The notes: generated by a model from the sequence alone, not told the origin. A stretch of 53,600 nt of DNA from CAYMFD01 sp964389475 (GCA_964389475.1 CAYMFD010000014.1:1-53600), one strand, 5' to 3'. Numbered from the stretch's first letter, positions 1-8,854 are shown. A program made the numbers and translations.

Positions 1-14
1 CCGCCAACTTTTTT

Positions 15-48
15 AAAAAGCTCTATGATTCATTTCATAGAGCTTTTT
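15..48. terminator. Bidirectional intrinsic terminator
   Basis: A perfect 14-bp stem (AAAAAGCTCTATGA at 15-28 with its complement at 35-48) has a 6-nt loop and runs into a T-rich tract on the plus strand. It probably ends a plus-strand gene left of the window and can also serve the minus-strand TauE gene. Confidence 0.8.
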
Positions 49-76
49 TTGTTTTACAACATACTCTAGTTTTTAT

Positions 77-104
77 CCGCAAACCGCAAACCGCAAACCG
101 CAAA
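77..104. repeat. Heptamer tandem repeat CCGCAAA x4
   Basis: Four exact copies of CCGCAAA lie head to tail, followed by a degenerate fifth unit (CTGCAAG, 105-111). The array sits in the short spacer between the terminator at 15-48 and the 3' end of the TauE gene. No function is apparent. Confidence 0.85.
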
Positions 105-118
105 CTGCAAGCGTAGCG

Positions 119-886
119 CTATCCCCCTGCAAACGTCTTTACGCAGATCCCTAAGACGATCACCACCAGTAACCAATACGCATACTTGTCCGCATCGCTA
201 GTCTTACTTGCATACTTCGCTGTGGCATATCCACCGATCAATTGCCCAACCCCCAGCAGTAAGCCCGGCTGCCATCGCAACATGCCATGATACTGGAACA
301 GGGCTACGGATATAACCGTGTATAGCGCTACGACACTTACTTTTAGGGCATTAGCATTGATGAGGGGGATACGGCTGAGTAATACTGTGGCTGCTAGAAA
401 CACTAGTCCCATTCCCATCTGTATAAATCCACCATAGAATCCGATTGCAACGTAGATGGGGCCTGAGAGCCACCTGCTTACGTTTGACAAGGATTGGTCT
501 GGATTGAGCCAGCGCTTGGGCTTGATGACGATGGTAAGGAGTAGTACTATAATGAGGTACTTAAATACCACCTTAAAGGCTTCGTTACTTACATAGATGG
601 CTGCGATAGTACCTGCCAGTGCACCTACAAGTGTGGTCGCTAGTATAAATCCCGATTTGGATACTTCTAGCTTGCCTCCTTTGTAGAAGCCATAAGTACT
701 GCCCAGGCTATTTGCTAGTACACCGATCCGATTAGTGGAGTTGGCTATTACCGGAGATAGGCCGACGACATCGATAAGTAATGTAAGTGTGATGATACTA
801 CCATAACCAGCTAGCGCATTGATACCGCCAGCTATGAGTCCGCCCACTAGTATTAGCAGGTAGGAGAGTGCATCAAGACTGTCCAT
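119..886 (-). CDS. Sulfite exporter TauE/SafE family permease
   Basis: This 255-residue integral membrane protein has the hydrophobic profile and glycine-rich helices of the TauE/SafE (DUF81) family, with a first segment beginning LLILVGGLIAGGINALAG. Family members export small organic or sulfur-containing anions or sulfite across the inner membrane, but the substrate here cannot be read from sequence. The ATG lies inside the end of the upstream epimerase gene with a 14-nt overlap, so the two are probably translated from one message. Length matches the family. The N-terminal half carries the internal duplication typical of the fold. Confidence 0.85.
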   Translation of the reverse strand: MDSLDALSYLLILVGGLIAGGINALAGYGSIITLTLLIDVVGLSPVIANSTNRIGVLANSLGSTYGFYKGGKLEVSKSGFILATTLVGALAGTIAAIYVSNEAFKVVFKYLIIVLLLTIVIKPKRWLNPDQSLSNVSRWLSGPIYVAIGFYGGFIQMGMGLVFLAATVLLSRIPLINANALKVSVVALYTVISVALFQYHGMLRWQPGLLLGVGQLIGGYATAKYASKTSDADKYAYWLLVVIVLGICVKTFAGG

Positions 887-1292
887 TTGACATTGCTATC
901 TCTTGACACAGCTCCACTAGGACACCTCCTGCACTCTTCGGGTGGATAAAGCAGACTAGCTTATTATCCGCTCCTACTTTTGCTTTCTCGTTAAGGAGCC
1001 TGAAGCCTTCTTTCACCTTTTCTTTCATGCTCACCTCGATATCTTTGACAGCGTATGCTACATGATGGATTCCCTCTCCTCGCTTTTCTAGGTATTTGTG
1101 AATCGCAGAGTCGTCGGAGGTGGGCATTAGTAGTTCTATCTTATTAGGACCCAACTTATAAAATGATGTCATGACATGTTCGCTCTCCACGCTTTCGCGC
1201 TTGTAGGGAGGGACGCCAAGTAATGCAGTATATAGCTTTTCGGATTCGTCAAGGTTTCTGACCGCAATACCGATGTGTTCGATCTTGTCCAT
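873..1292 (-). CDS. mce: Methylmalonyl-CoA epimerase
   Basis: A 139-residue VOC-fold (glyoxalase-type) protein. It begins DKIEHIGIAVRNLDESEKLY and later has GEGIHHVAYAV and GVLVELCQ, which supply the His, His and Glu ligands of the divalent metal in this family. The enzyme interconverts the R and S forms of methylmalonyl-CoA in propionyl-CoA/succinyl-CoA metabolism. It overlaps the downstream TauE gene by 14 nt and lies downstream of rny, separated from it by a terminator, so it has its own promoter. A TATCTTAG sequence at 1311-1318 on the minus strand resembles the -7 element. Confidence 0.9.
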   Translation of the reverse strand: MDKIEHIGIAVRNLDESEKLYTALLGVPPYKRESVESEHVMTSFYKLGPNKIELLMPTSDDSAIHKYLEKRGEGIHHVAYAVKDIEVSMKEKVKEGFRLLNEKAKVGADNKLVCFIHPKSAGGVLVELCQEIAMSNGQS

Positions 1293-1323
1293 TTGCGTTG
1301 CTTGTAGTGACTAAGATAGGCAT

Positions 1324-1359
1324 AAAAAAAGGCTACTCCGTATCTCACGAAGTAGCCTT
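1324..1359 (-). terminator. Intrinsic terminator of rny
   Basis: A perfect 9-bp stem (AAGGCTACT at 1329-1337, complement at 1351-1359) is followed on the minus strand by a run of T. It lies just past the rny stop codon and separates rny from mce. Confidence 0.8.
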
Positions 1360-1378
1360 GTATTAGTCGTCGTTTTGC

Positions 1379-3040
1379 TTATCTGGCAAAGGCAGTAGCT
1401 CGTTTTTCTCGTATAACTGTAACCTTAACCTGACCTGGATACTGCATCTCATCTTGGATCTTTTGTGAGATCATAAAGGCTAGATCGTCAGCATAAGCGT
1501 CCGTGACCTTTTCGCTTTCGACGATGACACGTAGTTCCCGTCCAGCCTGTAGGGCATATGCTTTCTCCACACCTTCGTGGTTGAGAGCTAGATCTTCGAG
1601 ATCACCGATACGCTTGAGGTAGCTTTCGAGGATCTCTCGTCTAGCTCCTGGTCGTGCACCTGAGATAGCATCACATGCTTGTACGATAGGCGAGATGATG
1701 TTATTCATTTCTATCTCGTCGTGGTGGGCACCTACGGCATTCTGTACGACAGCATGCTCTCCATGCTTTTTACACATCTCCATACCTAGTAGAGCATGTG
1801 ATAGCTCAGACTCGTCTTCTGCGACCTTTCCTATATCATGGAGTAGACCAGCACGCTTTGCAACCTTGATCTGCTTACTGCTGAGGCCTAGTTCTGCGGC
1901 CATTACAGCACAGAGGTTAGCGGTTTCCATGGAGTGTTTGAGTAGGTTCTGACCATATGATGACCTGAAACGCATACGACCTACCATCTTGACGAGGTAA
2001 GCACTGAGGCCGTGTATATCTAGCTCTATTACTGATCGCTCACCGATCTCGACGATCTGCTCTTCTAGTTGCTTACGCGTCTTGGCTACAGTCTCTTCGA
2101 TCTTAGCTGGGTGTATACGTCCGTCTGCTACCAGTCGCTTGAGCGATAGACGGCAGATCTCTCGTCGTATAGGATCGAAACTAGAGATGATGATTGCTTC
2201 TGGTGTATCGTCAACTACGATTTCTGCTCCTGTAGCTGCTTCTAGAGCTCGGATATTACGTCCTTCTCTACCTATGATCTGTCCCTTGATATCATCACTT
2301 TCGAGGTTGAAGACAGAGACCGTATTTTCAATAGTATACTCTGCACACATGCGCTGTATAGACTGTATTACGATCTTGCGAGCCTCCTTGTTTGCAGTTG
2401 CTTTGGCTGCTGCTACCGCTTCCTTCTCGATAGACATAGCTTCATTCGCAGCCTTTGCTTTGACAGCGTCGAGGAGTTGCTCCTTGGCTTCTGCTTCTGA
2501 TAGTTTAGCGATGTTTTCTAGTGCCTTGATTTGCTTTTCGTTAGCGGCGTCTAGCTCCTGCTTTTTCTTGCTGACGATCTTGAGCTGCTTGTCGAGATTG
2601 TCTCGTAGTGATGTCAGCTCATTTTCACGGCTAGCTAGGTCCTCCTGAGCATCCTTGACCTTTTGCTCTAGCTGTCTGAAGTCTTTTTCTTGTGCCTTGA
2701 CCTCTACTTCGCGTTCTTTAAGACTGACTTTTTGGTTAGCCTTATACTCTTCAAATTCTGATTTGAACTTAGCGAACCGTTCTTTAGCTTCTTGGATTTT
2801 CTTACGCTTGATGGCATCGTGCTTGCCTTCAGCTTTAGAAAGGAGCTTGTCAGCCTTGGTCTCAGCCTCACTCACGATTCGAGTTGCCGTTACCTTAGCT
2901 TCTTTTAGTGTCAGATCAGCCTTGCTATTTAAAGCGTCGATTTTGGCCTGACCTTGTTTTTTTAGTAAAGTGGAGACGGCTAGGTATCCGACTACCAAGC
3001 CTCCTACTAAACCACCGATTAATCCCATGAGTGGATCCAT
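1379..3040 (-). CDS. rny: Ribonuclease Y
   Basis: A 553-residue membrane-anchored endoribonuclease that starts mRNA decay. The order of parts is typical: an N-terminal membrane helix (GLIGGLVGGLVVGYLAV, about 6-22), a long charged coiled coil (about 30-230), a KH domain with GQIIGREGRNIRALEAATG (about 255-275), and an HD domain with LLHDIGK (near 400). Length is close to other family members. Its position downstream of zapA and a small coiled-coil gene is a common Bacteroidota arrangement. Start chosen at the ATG that opens the membrane helix. Confidence 0.95.
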   Translation of the reverse strand: MDPLMGLIGGLVGGLVVGYLAVSTLLKKQGQAKIDALNSKADLTLKEAKVTATRIVSEAETKADKLLSKAEGKHDAIKRKKIQEAKERFAKFKSEFEEYKANQKVSLKEREVEVKAQEKDFRQLEQKVKDAQEDLASRENELTSLRDNLDKQLKIVSKKKQELDAANEKQIKALENIAKLSEAEAKEQLLDAVKAKAANEAMSIEKEAVAAAKATANKEARKIVIQSIQRMCAEYTIENTVSVFNLESDDIKGQIIGREGRNIRALEAATGAEIVVDDTPEAIIISSFDPIRREICRLSLKRLVADGRIHPAKIEETVAKTRKQLEEQIVEIGERSVIELDIHGLSAYLVKMVGRMRFRSSYGQNLLKHSMETANLCAVMAAELGLSSKQIKVAKRAGLLHDIGKVAEDESELSHALLGMEMCKKHGEHAVVQNAVGAHHDEIEMNNIISPIVQACDAISGARPGARREILESYLKRIGDLEDLALNHEGVEKAYALQAGRELRVIVESEKVTDAYADDLAFMISQKIQDEMQYPGQVKVTVIREKRATAFAR

Positions 3041-3115
3041 TGATCTACGTAGTTTTTAGTGTGTACAATAAATAAAGGATGGTTCTCACGGCCTCGTGAA
3101 AATAGTCAAGGGCTA

Positions 3116-3379
3116 CTACGATAATTTACCTGAGATCTTTGCACTTAGGGATGCCAGCCTTCTTTGGGCTTGATCTAGCTCTACACTAGACCTTAGGAGG
3201 GACATAGCTAGACAGTCTTGTCTATCTCTATCCGCATATTGCAATTGTATATCCAGCAACTGTTGGTTGATAGATTCTGCAATGGCCTCCAGTCTAGCAC
3301 GATCAGACGCAGTCGTTACGACTGGATAAGATCGACCAGCAATCACTAACTCTACAGACTCTTTTGTCTCTTTTGACAT
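3116..3379 (-). CDS. zapA: Cell division protein ZapA
   Basis: An 87-residue ZapA-family protein. The N-terminal region (ESVELVIAGRSYPV) is the short beta-strand module and the rest is the dimerising coiled-coil helix. ZapA promotes bundling of FtsZ filaments at midcell. The gene starts 5 nt after the stop of the upstream coiled-coil gene and precedes rny by 75 nt, so the three are probably co-transcribed. Confidence 0.85.
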   Translation of the reverse strand: MSKETKESVELVIAGRSYPVVTTASDRARLEAIAESINQQLLDIQLQYADRDRQDCLAMSLLRSSVELDQAQRRLASLSAKISGKLS

Positions 3380-3384
3380 CTGAA

Positions 3385-3615
3385 TTACTGTGATTTTATA
3401 GTGTCAATACAACGATCTAACCGATCTATGTAGTGACTGAGAGATGCATGTATAGCTTTGATATTGGTATCGCTTGGAGCTATAGGACTGCGATTCTCAA
3501 GTGCATTTATCTTTTGTAATAACCTTTGATTTTCAGATTGCAAGTCTTCTACCTTTTGCAATAGACTGGTAATCTGACCATCTAATCGATCTATTTCTCT
3601 AGTGATCGAATTCAT
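3385..3615 (-). CDS. Small coiled-coil protein upstream of zapA
   Basis: A 76-residue, mostly helical protein with heptad-like leucines (ITSLLQKVEDLQSENQRLLQ). It occupies the position upstream of zapA where many Bacteroidota encode a short coiled-coil protein of unknown function. A ZapB-like division role is plausible from the neighbourhood but not shown. Upstream on the minus strand is TATATTTA a few bases before the ATG, a one-mismatch version of the -7 promoter element, so this gene probably opens the zapA-rny transcript. Confidence 0.75.
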   Translation of the reverse strand: MNSITREIDRLDGQITSLLQKVEDLQSENQRLLQKINALENRSPIAPSDTNIKAIHASLSHYIDRLDRCIDTIKSQ

Positions 3616-3723
3616 TGGGTAAATATACTTATAAAGTTCGAGGCGTAGCGCTTATACGTGAGCTAGTCCCATACATTATTGTGTCAGGCTAAATCTACTT
3701 GGCCTTACTATTGTTACTAGCGT

Positions 3724-5184
3724 GTGGTAGAAGGTGGAGATATCAGTATTATTTGGCTTAAGCGAGACCTTCGTCTCACGGATCATCTTGCTCTGTGTAC
3801 AGCTATTCAAGCAGGTAGACCACTTTTGGGCCTGTACATATTCGAGCCTTCCCTTGAGCAAGATCCTCACTATGACGATCGTCACTGGCACTTCGTCATG
3901 GAGAGCTTGCAGGATATGAGTGATGAGCTGAGTAGGTACAATGTCAAATTGCTACTTGTGCGAGGAGAGGTGATATCTGTGCTGTCAGCGTTGACTGCTC
4001 ACTATCGTATCGTCGAAATATACAGCCATGAAGAGACAGGCATACTCAGGACTTTTGCTCGGGATATTGCGGTAAAGCAGTGGTGTGATACACAAGGCGT
4101 CAGATGGCAGGAGTGTCCTGCTAATGGCGTGATGAGAGGCCTCAGGGATCGTACAGGATGGTCAGAGCAGTGGTATGATACAATGTCAGCTCCACCACAT
4201 CAGCCAGACCTGTCGCGGTGGGTCTCACCTCCTATCCCGTCAACATTGCAGGGGCAGGTGGAGATCAGAACAGGTGCCGGGCATAAGCGCCAGCAGGGTG
4301 GAGCCACTAAGGCACAAGCCTACCTCCGTAGTTTCGTTAATGATCGTATCAGACGATATAGTACGGATATCAGCAAGCCGATGGAGAGTCGCCGTTCCTG
4401 CAGTAGGTTGTCGCCCTACCTAGCCTGGGGCTGTATATCCACCAAAGAAGTGGTGCATGCGCTGAGTGCCTCGTCTCTAGCAGATCGGCATTTAAGACAC
4501 TTTAGGGGATTTTCTGACCGACTGCGATGGCGGTCACATATGATGCAGAAGTACGAGATGGAGACCCGCATCGAGGAGCATAACTTTAATAGAGCCTTTG
4601 ACGGTTTGGTCAAGCCTCACATACCCGAGAGGGTGGAGGCATGGGAGAAGGGTGAGACGGGTTATCCCCTGGTAGATGCTGTGATGCGGTGTCTGACAGC
4701 GACAGGGTATATTAATTTTAGGATGAGGGCCATGCTGGTTTCTTTCCTTGTCTTTCATCTCTGGCAGGACTGGCGCTATGCGAGGCATCACCTAGCTCGT
4801 TTGTTTTTGGACTTTGAGCCGGGTATACACTACCCACAACTCCAGATGCAGGCGGGTACAGTCGGCATTCACACTATAAGGATGTATAATGTGATATTGC
4901 AGTCGGAGAAGCATGACCCTAGTGGCGCCTTCATTAAGATGTGGGTACCCGAGTTGCAGAGCCTGCCCGTGGCCAATATTCACAGACCATGGTTGATGAC
5001 TCCTCTAGAGCAGCAGATGTATGGAGTCATTATAGGTGGGGACTATCCAGCACCTATCGTCGATCATGAGGAGGCTACCAAGTACGCTAGAGACATAGTG
5101 TGGCCGTACAGGGAGCGGCTAGATGTCAAGAGAGAAGCTCAGCGTATTTTGCGAAAGCACACAGTACCGGGTCGCATTGTTTAG
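3724..5184 (+). CDS. Cryptochrome/photolyase family protein
   Basis: A 486-residue flavoprotein of the photolyase/cryptochrome superfamily. Residues about 8-130 form the antenna-binding Rossmann domain (IIWLKRDLRLTDHLAL); about 215-460 form the helical FAD-binding domain (SRLSPYLAWGCIS, GETGYPLVDAVMRCL, INFRMRAMLVSFL, HDPSGAFI). The segment that in classical CPD photolyases reads GGWQW is replaced by YPQLQMQAGT, so the proximal tryptophan of the electron-transfer triad is not at its usual place. This marks a separate subfamily; DNA repair and light sensing are both possible. A GTG start fits the alignment. Followed 9 nt later by the metal permease gene. Confidence 0.85.
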   Translation: MVEGGDISIIWLKRDLRLTDHLALCTAIQAGRPLLGLYIFEPSLEQDPHYDDRHWHFVMESLQDMSDELSRYNVKLLLVRGEVISVLSALTAHYRIVEIYSHEETGILRTFARDIAVKQWCDTQGVRWQECPANGVMRGLRDRTGWSEQWYDTMSAPPHQPDLSRWVSPPIPSTLQGQVEIRTGAGHKRQQGGATKAQAYLRSFVNDRIRRYSTDISKPMESRRSCSRLSPYLAWGCISTKEVVHALSASSLADRHLRHFRGFSDRLRWRSHMMQKYEMETRIEEHNFNRAFDGLVKPHIPERVEAWEKGETGYPLVDAVMRCLTATGYINFRMRAMLVSFLVFHLWQDWRYARHHLARLFLDFEPGIHYPQLQMQAGTVGIHTIRMYNVILQSEKHDPSGAFIKMWVPELQSLPVANIHRPWLMTPLEQQMYGVIIGGDYPAPIVDHEEATKYARDIVWPYRERLDVKREAQRILRKHTVPGRIV

Positions 5185-5193
5185 GTCTGAACC

Positions 5194-6702
5194 ATGGATG
5201 CATTACCTTCACGATTAATTATGTTGGACTTTCTATATACAACCATGCAGCAGGAGTGGGCCATCAGGGCCCTTGTCGCGTCAAGCATGGTCGGTATATC
5301 CTGTGGTTTGATCGGTTGTTTTATTGTCTTGCGAAATATGTCGCTGGTCGGTGATGCACTGTCACACGCCATACTACCGGGAGTTTTCTTTGCTTTCCTA
5401 CTAGTAGGTTACAGTCCTCTAGGCTTTTTTGCAGGAGCCGTAGTTGCAGGCCTGGTAACGGCATTTGCCATTACATGGATACAGAATAATGTGCCTACCA
5501 AGGCTGATGCCGCCGTGGGTATCGTCTTTATAGCCATGTTTAGTATTGGTGTAATAGGTATCACTTGGTTGAGTAATCAAGGCGGCGTACACCTAGAGCT
5601 CAATGGTTTTCTATTTGGTAGTGTCCTCGGAGTCAGTGATGTAGATGTATGGCTCACTGTCCTGATTGCTGTGCTGACAGCGGGTAGTTTCCTAGTGCTA
5701 TATCGCTACCTATTTATTACAACTTTCCAGCCTACCATTGCGAGTACGATGGGCATATCCGTGCAGGCGGTTTATTATTTTTTGATGCTCATGCTGTCTC
5801 TTGCTGTCGTGAGTGCTCTCAATACAGTAGGGGTCATCCTGGTAATAGCGATGTTGATCACGCCAGCCTCGACGGCACTCCTACTTACAGATAAACTTAA
5901 GCTCGTCTTGGTCACTTCGGCATTACTCGGTGTCGTATCTGCGATAGTCGGCCTGCTTACCGCCATTGTACTTGATATCCCACCTGGTCCTGCCATGGTC
6001 TTGGTGGCGACGCTGCTATATATTATTGCCGTGATCCTAGCGCCAGAGAAGGGGCTCCTCGTCAAAGGGTATAGGTCGCTAGAGCAGAAAAGAAAAATAA
6101 TTAAAGAAGATATCATCCGTCAGGTCATCAAGCGTGATGATGGTCTGCCAGTGGTTGCCCTGAGTGAGCGACTCGGCTATACACCTCAGAAAGTACGGCA
6201 GTATGTAGATAGGATGCTGAGGCAGGGTATGGTCGCGACCAAAGATCCGGTAACGCTTACCGTCAAAGGGCGAGAAATGGGTAATAACCTAGTGAGGGCC
6301 CACAGACTATGGGAGAGTTACCAAGTGAGTACGATGGGTCTATCTCAAGAGCAGATTCACGACGAGGCAGACCGACTAGAGCACTATCTTACCACCAAGA
6401 TGCTCGATGATGTAGATATTAAATTGGGTTTTCCTCAGACAGATCCTCATGGGTCACCCATACCGCAGATGGGCATAGTACCAGATAGCCCCCTCCTCAA
6501 CTTACAGCCCAAGGCCAGGGCACGTATAGCCGCCAAACAGATTAGTGATCAGGTAGAGAGTGACCTATGGGAGCTGGGCTTGATGCCCAAGACAACCTTC
6601 GTAGTTGCTACTATAGGCGCTGACCACGTAGAAATCAAGGCGGCTAGTAAGAAAGTCAGAATACCGGCAGACCTGGCACGACTGATAAATGTAGATCGCT
6701 AG
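5194..6702 (+). CDS. Metal ABC permease fused to DtxR-like regulator
   Basis: This 502-residue protein joins two families. Residues about 10-290 are an ABC-3 (zinc/manganese/iron) permease with about 8 membrane helices and the GDALSHAILPGV signature. Residues about 305-500 match DtxR/MntR repressors: a winged helix (LPVVALSERLGYTPQKVRQY), a dimerisation and metal-binding domain (HRLWE, IHDEADRLEH, DPHGSPIP) and a FeoA/SH3-like end. Chlamydial YtgCR has the same architecture. The DtxR Cys102 position is Asp here, which points to manganese or zinc rather than iron. No ATPase or binding-protein gene is adjacent. An alternative ATG at 5221 also fits. Confidence 0.85.
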   Translation: MDALPSRLIMLDFLYTTMQQEWAIRALVASSMVGISCGLIGCFIVLRNMSLVGDALSHAILPGVFFAFLLVGYSPLGFFAGAVVAGLVTAFAITWIQNNVPTKADAAVGIVFIAMFSIGVIGITWLSNQGGVHLELNGFLFGSVLGVSDVDVWLTVLIAVLTAGSFLVLYRYLFITTFQPTIASTMGISVQAVYYFLMLMLSLAVVSALNTVGVILVIAMLITPASTALLLTDKLKLVLVTSALLGVVSAIVGLLTAIVLDIPPGPAMVLVATLLYIIAVILAPEKGLLVKGYRSLEQKRKIIKEDIIRQVIKRDDGLPVVALSERLGYTPQKVRQYVDRMLRQGMVATKDPVTLTVKGREMGNNLVRAHRLWESYQVSTMGLSQEQIHDEADRLEHYLTTKMLDDVDIKLGFPQTDPHGSPIPQMGIVPDSPLLNLQPKARARIAAKQISDQVESDLWELGLMPKTTFVVATIGADHVEIKAASKKVRIPADLARLINVDR

Positions 6703-6705
6703 GCT

Positions 6706-7470
6706 ATGGGTAAGGTGATCTTTTTAAGCGATGTGCACCTAGGCGTGGATGCCCGACTAAGCTCACAGGACCGTGAGATTAGGGTATGTAAATGGTTAGC
6801 GAGTATAGCAGACGAGATCAGTCATCTGTACTTGGTAGGCGATATTTTTGACCATTGGTATGAATGGCGAGAAGTTATCCCAGCAGGATATAGCCGCTGG
6901 TGGGCAACCCTAGTACTGCTACAGGATAGAGGTGTCGATATACAGGTCCATGTCGGTAACCACGACCTCTGGCAGTACGACTACATCACTAGGGAGTACG
7001 GCATACCCATACACAGAGAGCCTCAAGAGATCAGTCACTTTGGCTATAGCTTACACGTCGCCCATGGAGACGGTCTAGGACCTGGAGACCATGGTTATAA
7101 GGCTCTTAAAAAACTGATGACGAATCGACTTGCGCAGTGGATGCTGAGTCGGCTACATCCCAACTTTACCATATGGATGATGAGGCGCTTATCACACAAA
7201 AGTCGAGAGCACGGCCCCGATGATGCGCAGTGGTTAGGTCCTCAGAGAGAGTGGCTGGCGCAGTATGCTGAGGCTTGTCAGGCAAAACATCCGCACGACT
7301 ACTACATCTTCGGTCATAGGCACCTACCTATCGATCACCTGCTGAGTGATGGGCGGTCTCGCTATATCAATCTAGGAGACTGGCTACACTACGAGACCTA
7401 TGCGGTACTTGATGCAGATGGACTGAGGCTGGAGTCATACCTAGATCAACAACCACCTATATATGGCTAG
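6706..7470 (+). CDS. lpxH: UDP-2,3-diacylglucosamine diphosphatase
   Basis: A 254-residue calcineurin-like metallophosphoesterase of the LpxH type, which cleaves UDP-2,3-diacylglucosamine to lipid X in lipid A synthesis at the inner face of the cytoplasmic membrane. All metal-site motifs are visible in order: SDVHLG (8-13), GDIFDHW, GNHDLW, HGDGLGPGD and GHRHLP. It starts 3 nt after the permease gene and overlaps the following lipoprotein gene by 8 nt, so it is embedded in one operon. Confidence 0.88.
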   Translation: MGKVIFLSDVHLGVDARLSSQDREIRVCKWLASIADEISHLYLVGDIFDHWYEWREVIPAGYSRWWATLVLLQDRGVDIQVHVGNHDLWQYDYITREYGIPIHREPQEISHFGYSLHVAHGDGLGPGDHGYKALKKLMTNRLAQWMLSRLHPNFTIWMMRRLSHKSREHGPDDAQWLGPQREWLAQYAEACQAKHPHDYYIFGHRHLPIDHLLSDGRSRYINLGDWLHYETYAVLDADGLRLESYLDQQPPIYG

Positions 7471-8284
7471 GATCATTTGCTACATATCGCTGCTGTGCTT
7501 GATGGGCTGTGCTACTACTAGTGATGTAGTAGGCGCCAAGACTGTCTATAATACTGATGCCTATGTAGATAGGCTAGGCCGAGTATACCTACTTAAGTCT
7601 GATAACACCATAGTAGTAATGCCTACGACGTTGCAGACCTCCTATGTTTTTGCCAATAATCGTCGCGGTGCCATCAGCGACGTAGATGTTACCAATCCCC
7701 TCAAGATCATCGTCTACTACCAGCCCTACCGCGAGATCGTCCTGCTAGACAATACGCTGAGTGAGGTCAGGGAGATCAACCTAGACAGACTAGGCTACGA
7801 GGATGTCAAGACAGTAGCAGTCGCTAACGATAACAATATATGGATCTATGACCAAGCTCGCTACCAGCTGATCAAGATAGACGAGGCTGGTCAGGAGATT
7901 GAAACTTCTATTAATCTTACCGAACTAGGGCTTAGTAGCCTGAGTCCTCGAGATATCAAGGAGGCTGGTAATCGAGTCTACGTCACAGATCCCGAGACAG
8001 GTATTGTGATATTTGACAATTTCGGACAGTACATCAAGACCCTGCCTATCAAAGGCGTAGAGGCAGTATACGTAAGGAAGGGAGTGCTTATATATGCTAG
8101 TGGTGGCGATCTCTACCTATACGATGACAGACTGATTAATGCTGTGAGTAGTCCGCTAGACCTGACGGCATACAGACCCTTCGTCAAGGCGATACCTACG
8201 GCCACAGATTGCCTCATCGTCTATAGAGATTCTGTGAGACGTGTAGACCTACCCCTACCGATAGTACGATCCTCTAGGGATTAG
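7463..8284 (+). CDS. Putative lipoprotein, beta-propeller-like
   Basis: A 273-residue protein with a lipoprotein signal peptide ending in LMGC (Cys16). The mature part has repeated short strand-rich units (TVAVANDNNIWIYDQARYQL, NRVYVTDPETGIVIFDNFGQ) resembling NHL or YVTN propeller blades. I do not recognise a named family. It overlaps lpxH by 8 nt and ends just before ruvC, so it is translationally coupled to lpxH. A structural or scaffold role at the inner face of the outer membrane is a guess. Confidence 0.75.
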   Translation: MARIICYISLLCLMGCATTSDVVGAKTVYNTDAYVDRLGRVYLLKSDNTIVVMPTTLQTSYVFANNRRGAISDVDVTNPLKIIVYYQPYREIVLLDNTLSEVREINLDRLGYEDVKTVAVANDNNIWIYDQARYQLIKIDEAGQEIETSINLTELGLSSLSPRDIKEAGNRVYVTDPETGIVIFDNFGQYIKTLPIKGVEAVYVRKGVLIYASGGDLYLYDDRLINAVSSPLDLTAYRPFVKAIPTATDCLIVYRDSVRRVDLPLPIVRSSRD

Positions 8285-8286
8285 GC

Positions 8287-8294
8287 TACCTTTG
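8287..8294 (+). promoter_or_regulatory. TAnnTTTG -7 element of ruvC
   Basis: TACCTTTG is an exact match to the Bacteroidota -7 consensus and lies only 5 nt before the ATG at 8300. Transcription starting at the usual distance would begin at or near the start codon, and this supports the ATG at 8300 over the GTG at 8294. Confidence 0.6.
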
Positions 8295-8299
8295 TGCCG

Positions 8300-8854
8300 A
8301 TGCAAGAAAGCTACAAGATATTGGGTATAGACCCAGGCACTAATGTGCTAGGCTATGGTATCATCGAAATCACTGGTAAGAAGATGAAGATGATCGACCT
8401 TGGTGTCCTACGTCTGTCTAGTTACGAGAATCACCAGACCAAGCTCAAGGAGATCTTTCTGCAACTGCAAGAGATCATAGAGACCTACCTGCCTACGCAG
8501 ATGGCTCTCGAGGCTCCCTTTTATGGCAAAAACGTACAGAGTATGCTCAAGCTGGGCCGAGCTCAAGGGGTAGCGATGGCCGCCGGTATGACCATGGGTC
8601 TAGAGATCGTAGAATACTCTCCCAAGAAGATTAAGCAGTCCGTGACGGGTAGCGGTAATGCTAGCAAAGAGCAAGTGGCCGCTATGCTGGATACCCTGCT
8701 CAAGGTCAAGATAACCAAGCGCTATCTAGATGCAACGGATGCCATAGCAGCTGCCGTCTGCCACTTTAATCAGTCTAGTAGCCCGCTGGCTGGTGGCAAG
8801 TCTTATGGTGGTTGGTCTGCATTTTTAAAAGACAATCCAGCCCGCCTTAAGTAA
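8300..8854 (+). CDS. ruvC: Crossover junction endodeoxyribonuclease RuvC
   Basis: A 184-residue Holliday-junction resolvase with an RNase H fold. Acidic catalytic residues sit in LGIDPGTNVLGYG, LEAPFYGKN and DATDAIAAAVCH. It cuts four-way junctions with RuvAB during homologous recombination. An in-frame GTG at 8294 would add two residues but falls inside the -7 promoter element, so the ATG at 8300 is preferred. The C-terminal tail after residue 158 is a little longer than the catalytic core needs. Confidence 0.93.
   Translation: MQESYKILGIDPGTNVLGYGIIEITGKKMKMIDLGVLRLSSYENHQTKLKEIFLQLQEIIETYLPTQMALEAPFYGKNVQSMLKLGRAQGVAMAAGMTMGLEIVEYSPKKIKQSVTGSGNASKEQVAAMLDTLLKVKITKRYLDATDAIAAAVCHFNQSSSPLAGGKSYGGWSAFLKDNPARLK

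Noticed and set aside
77..111. CRISPR array
   Set aside because: The heptamers are contiguous with no spacers, and no cas gene is present.
2082..2648. Long open frame on the plus strand opposite rny
   Set aside because: Its Ser/Leu/Ala-rich product is the antisense reading of the rny coiled coil and has no start context or family.
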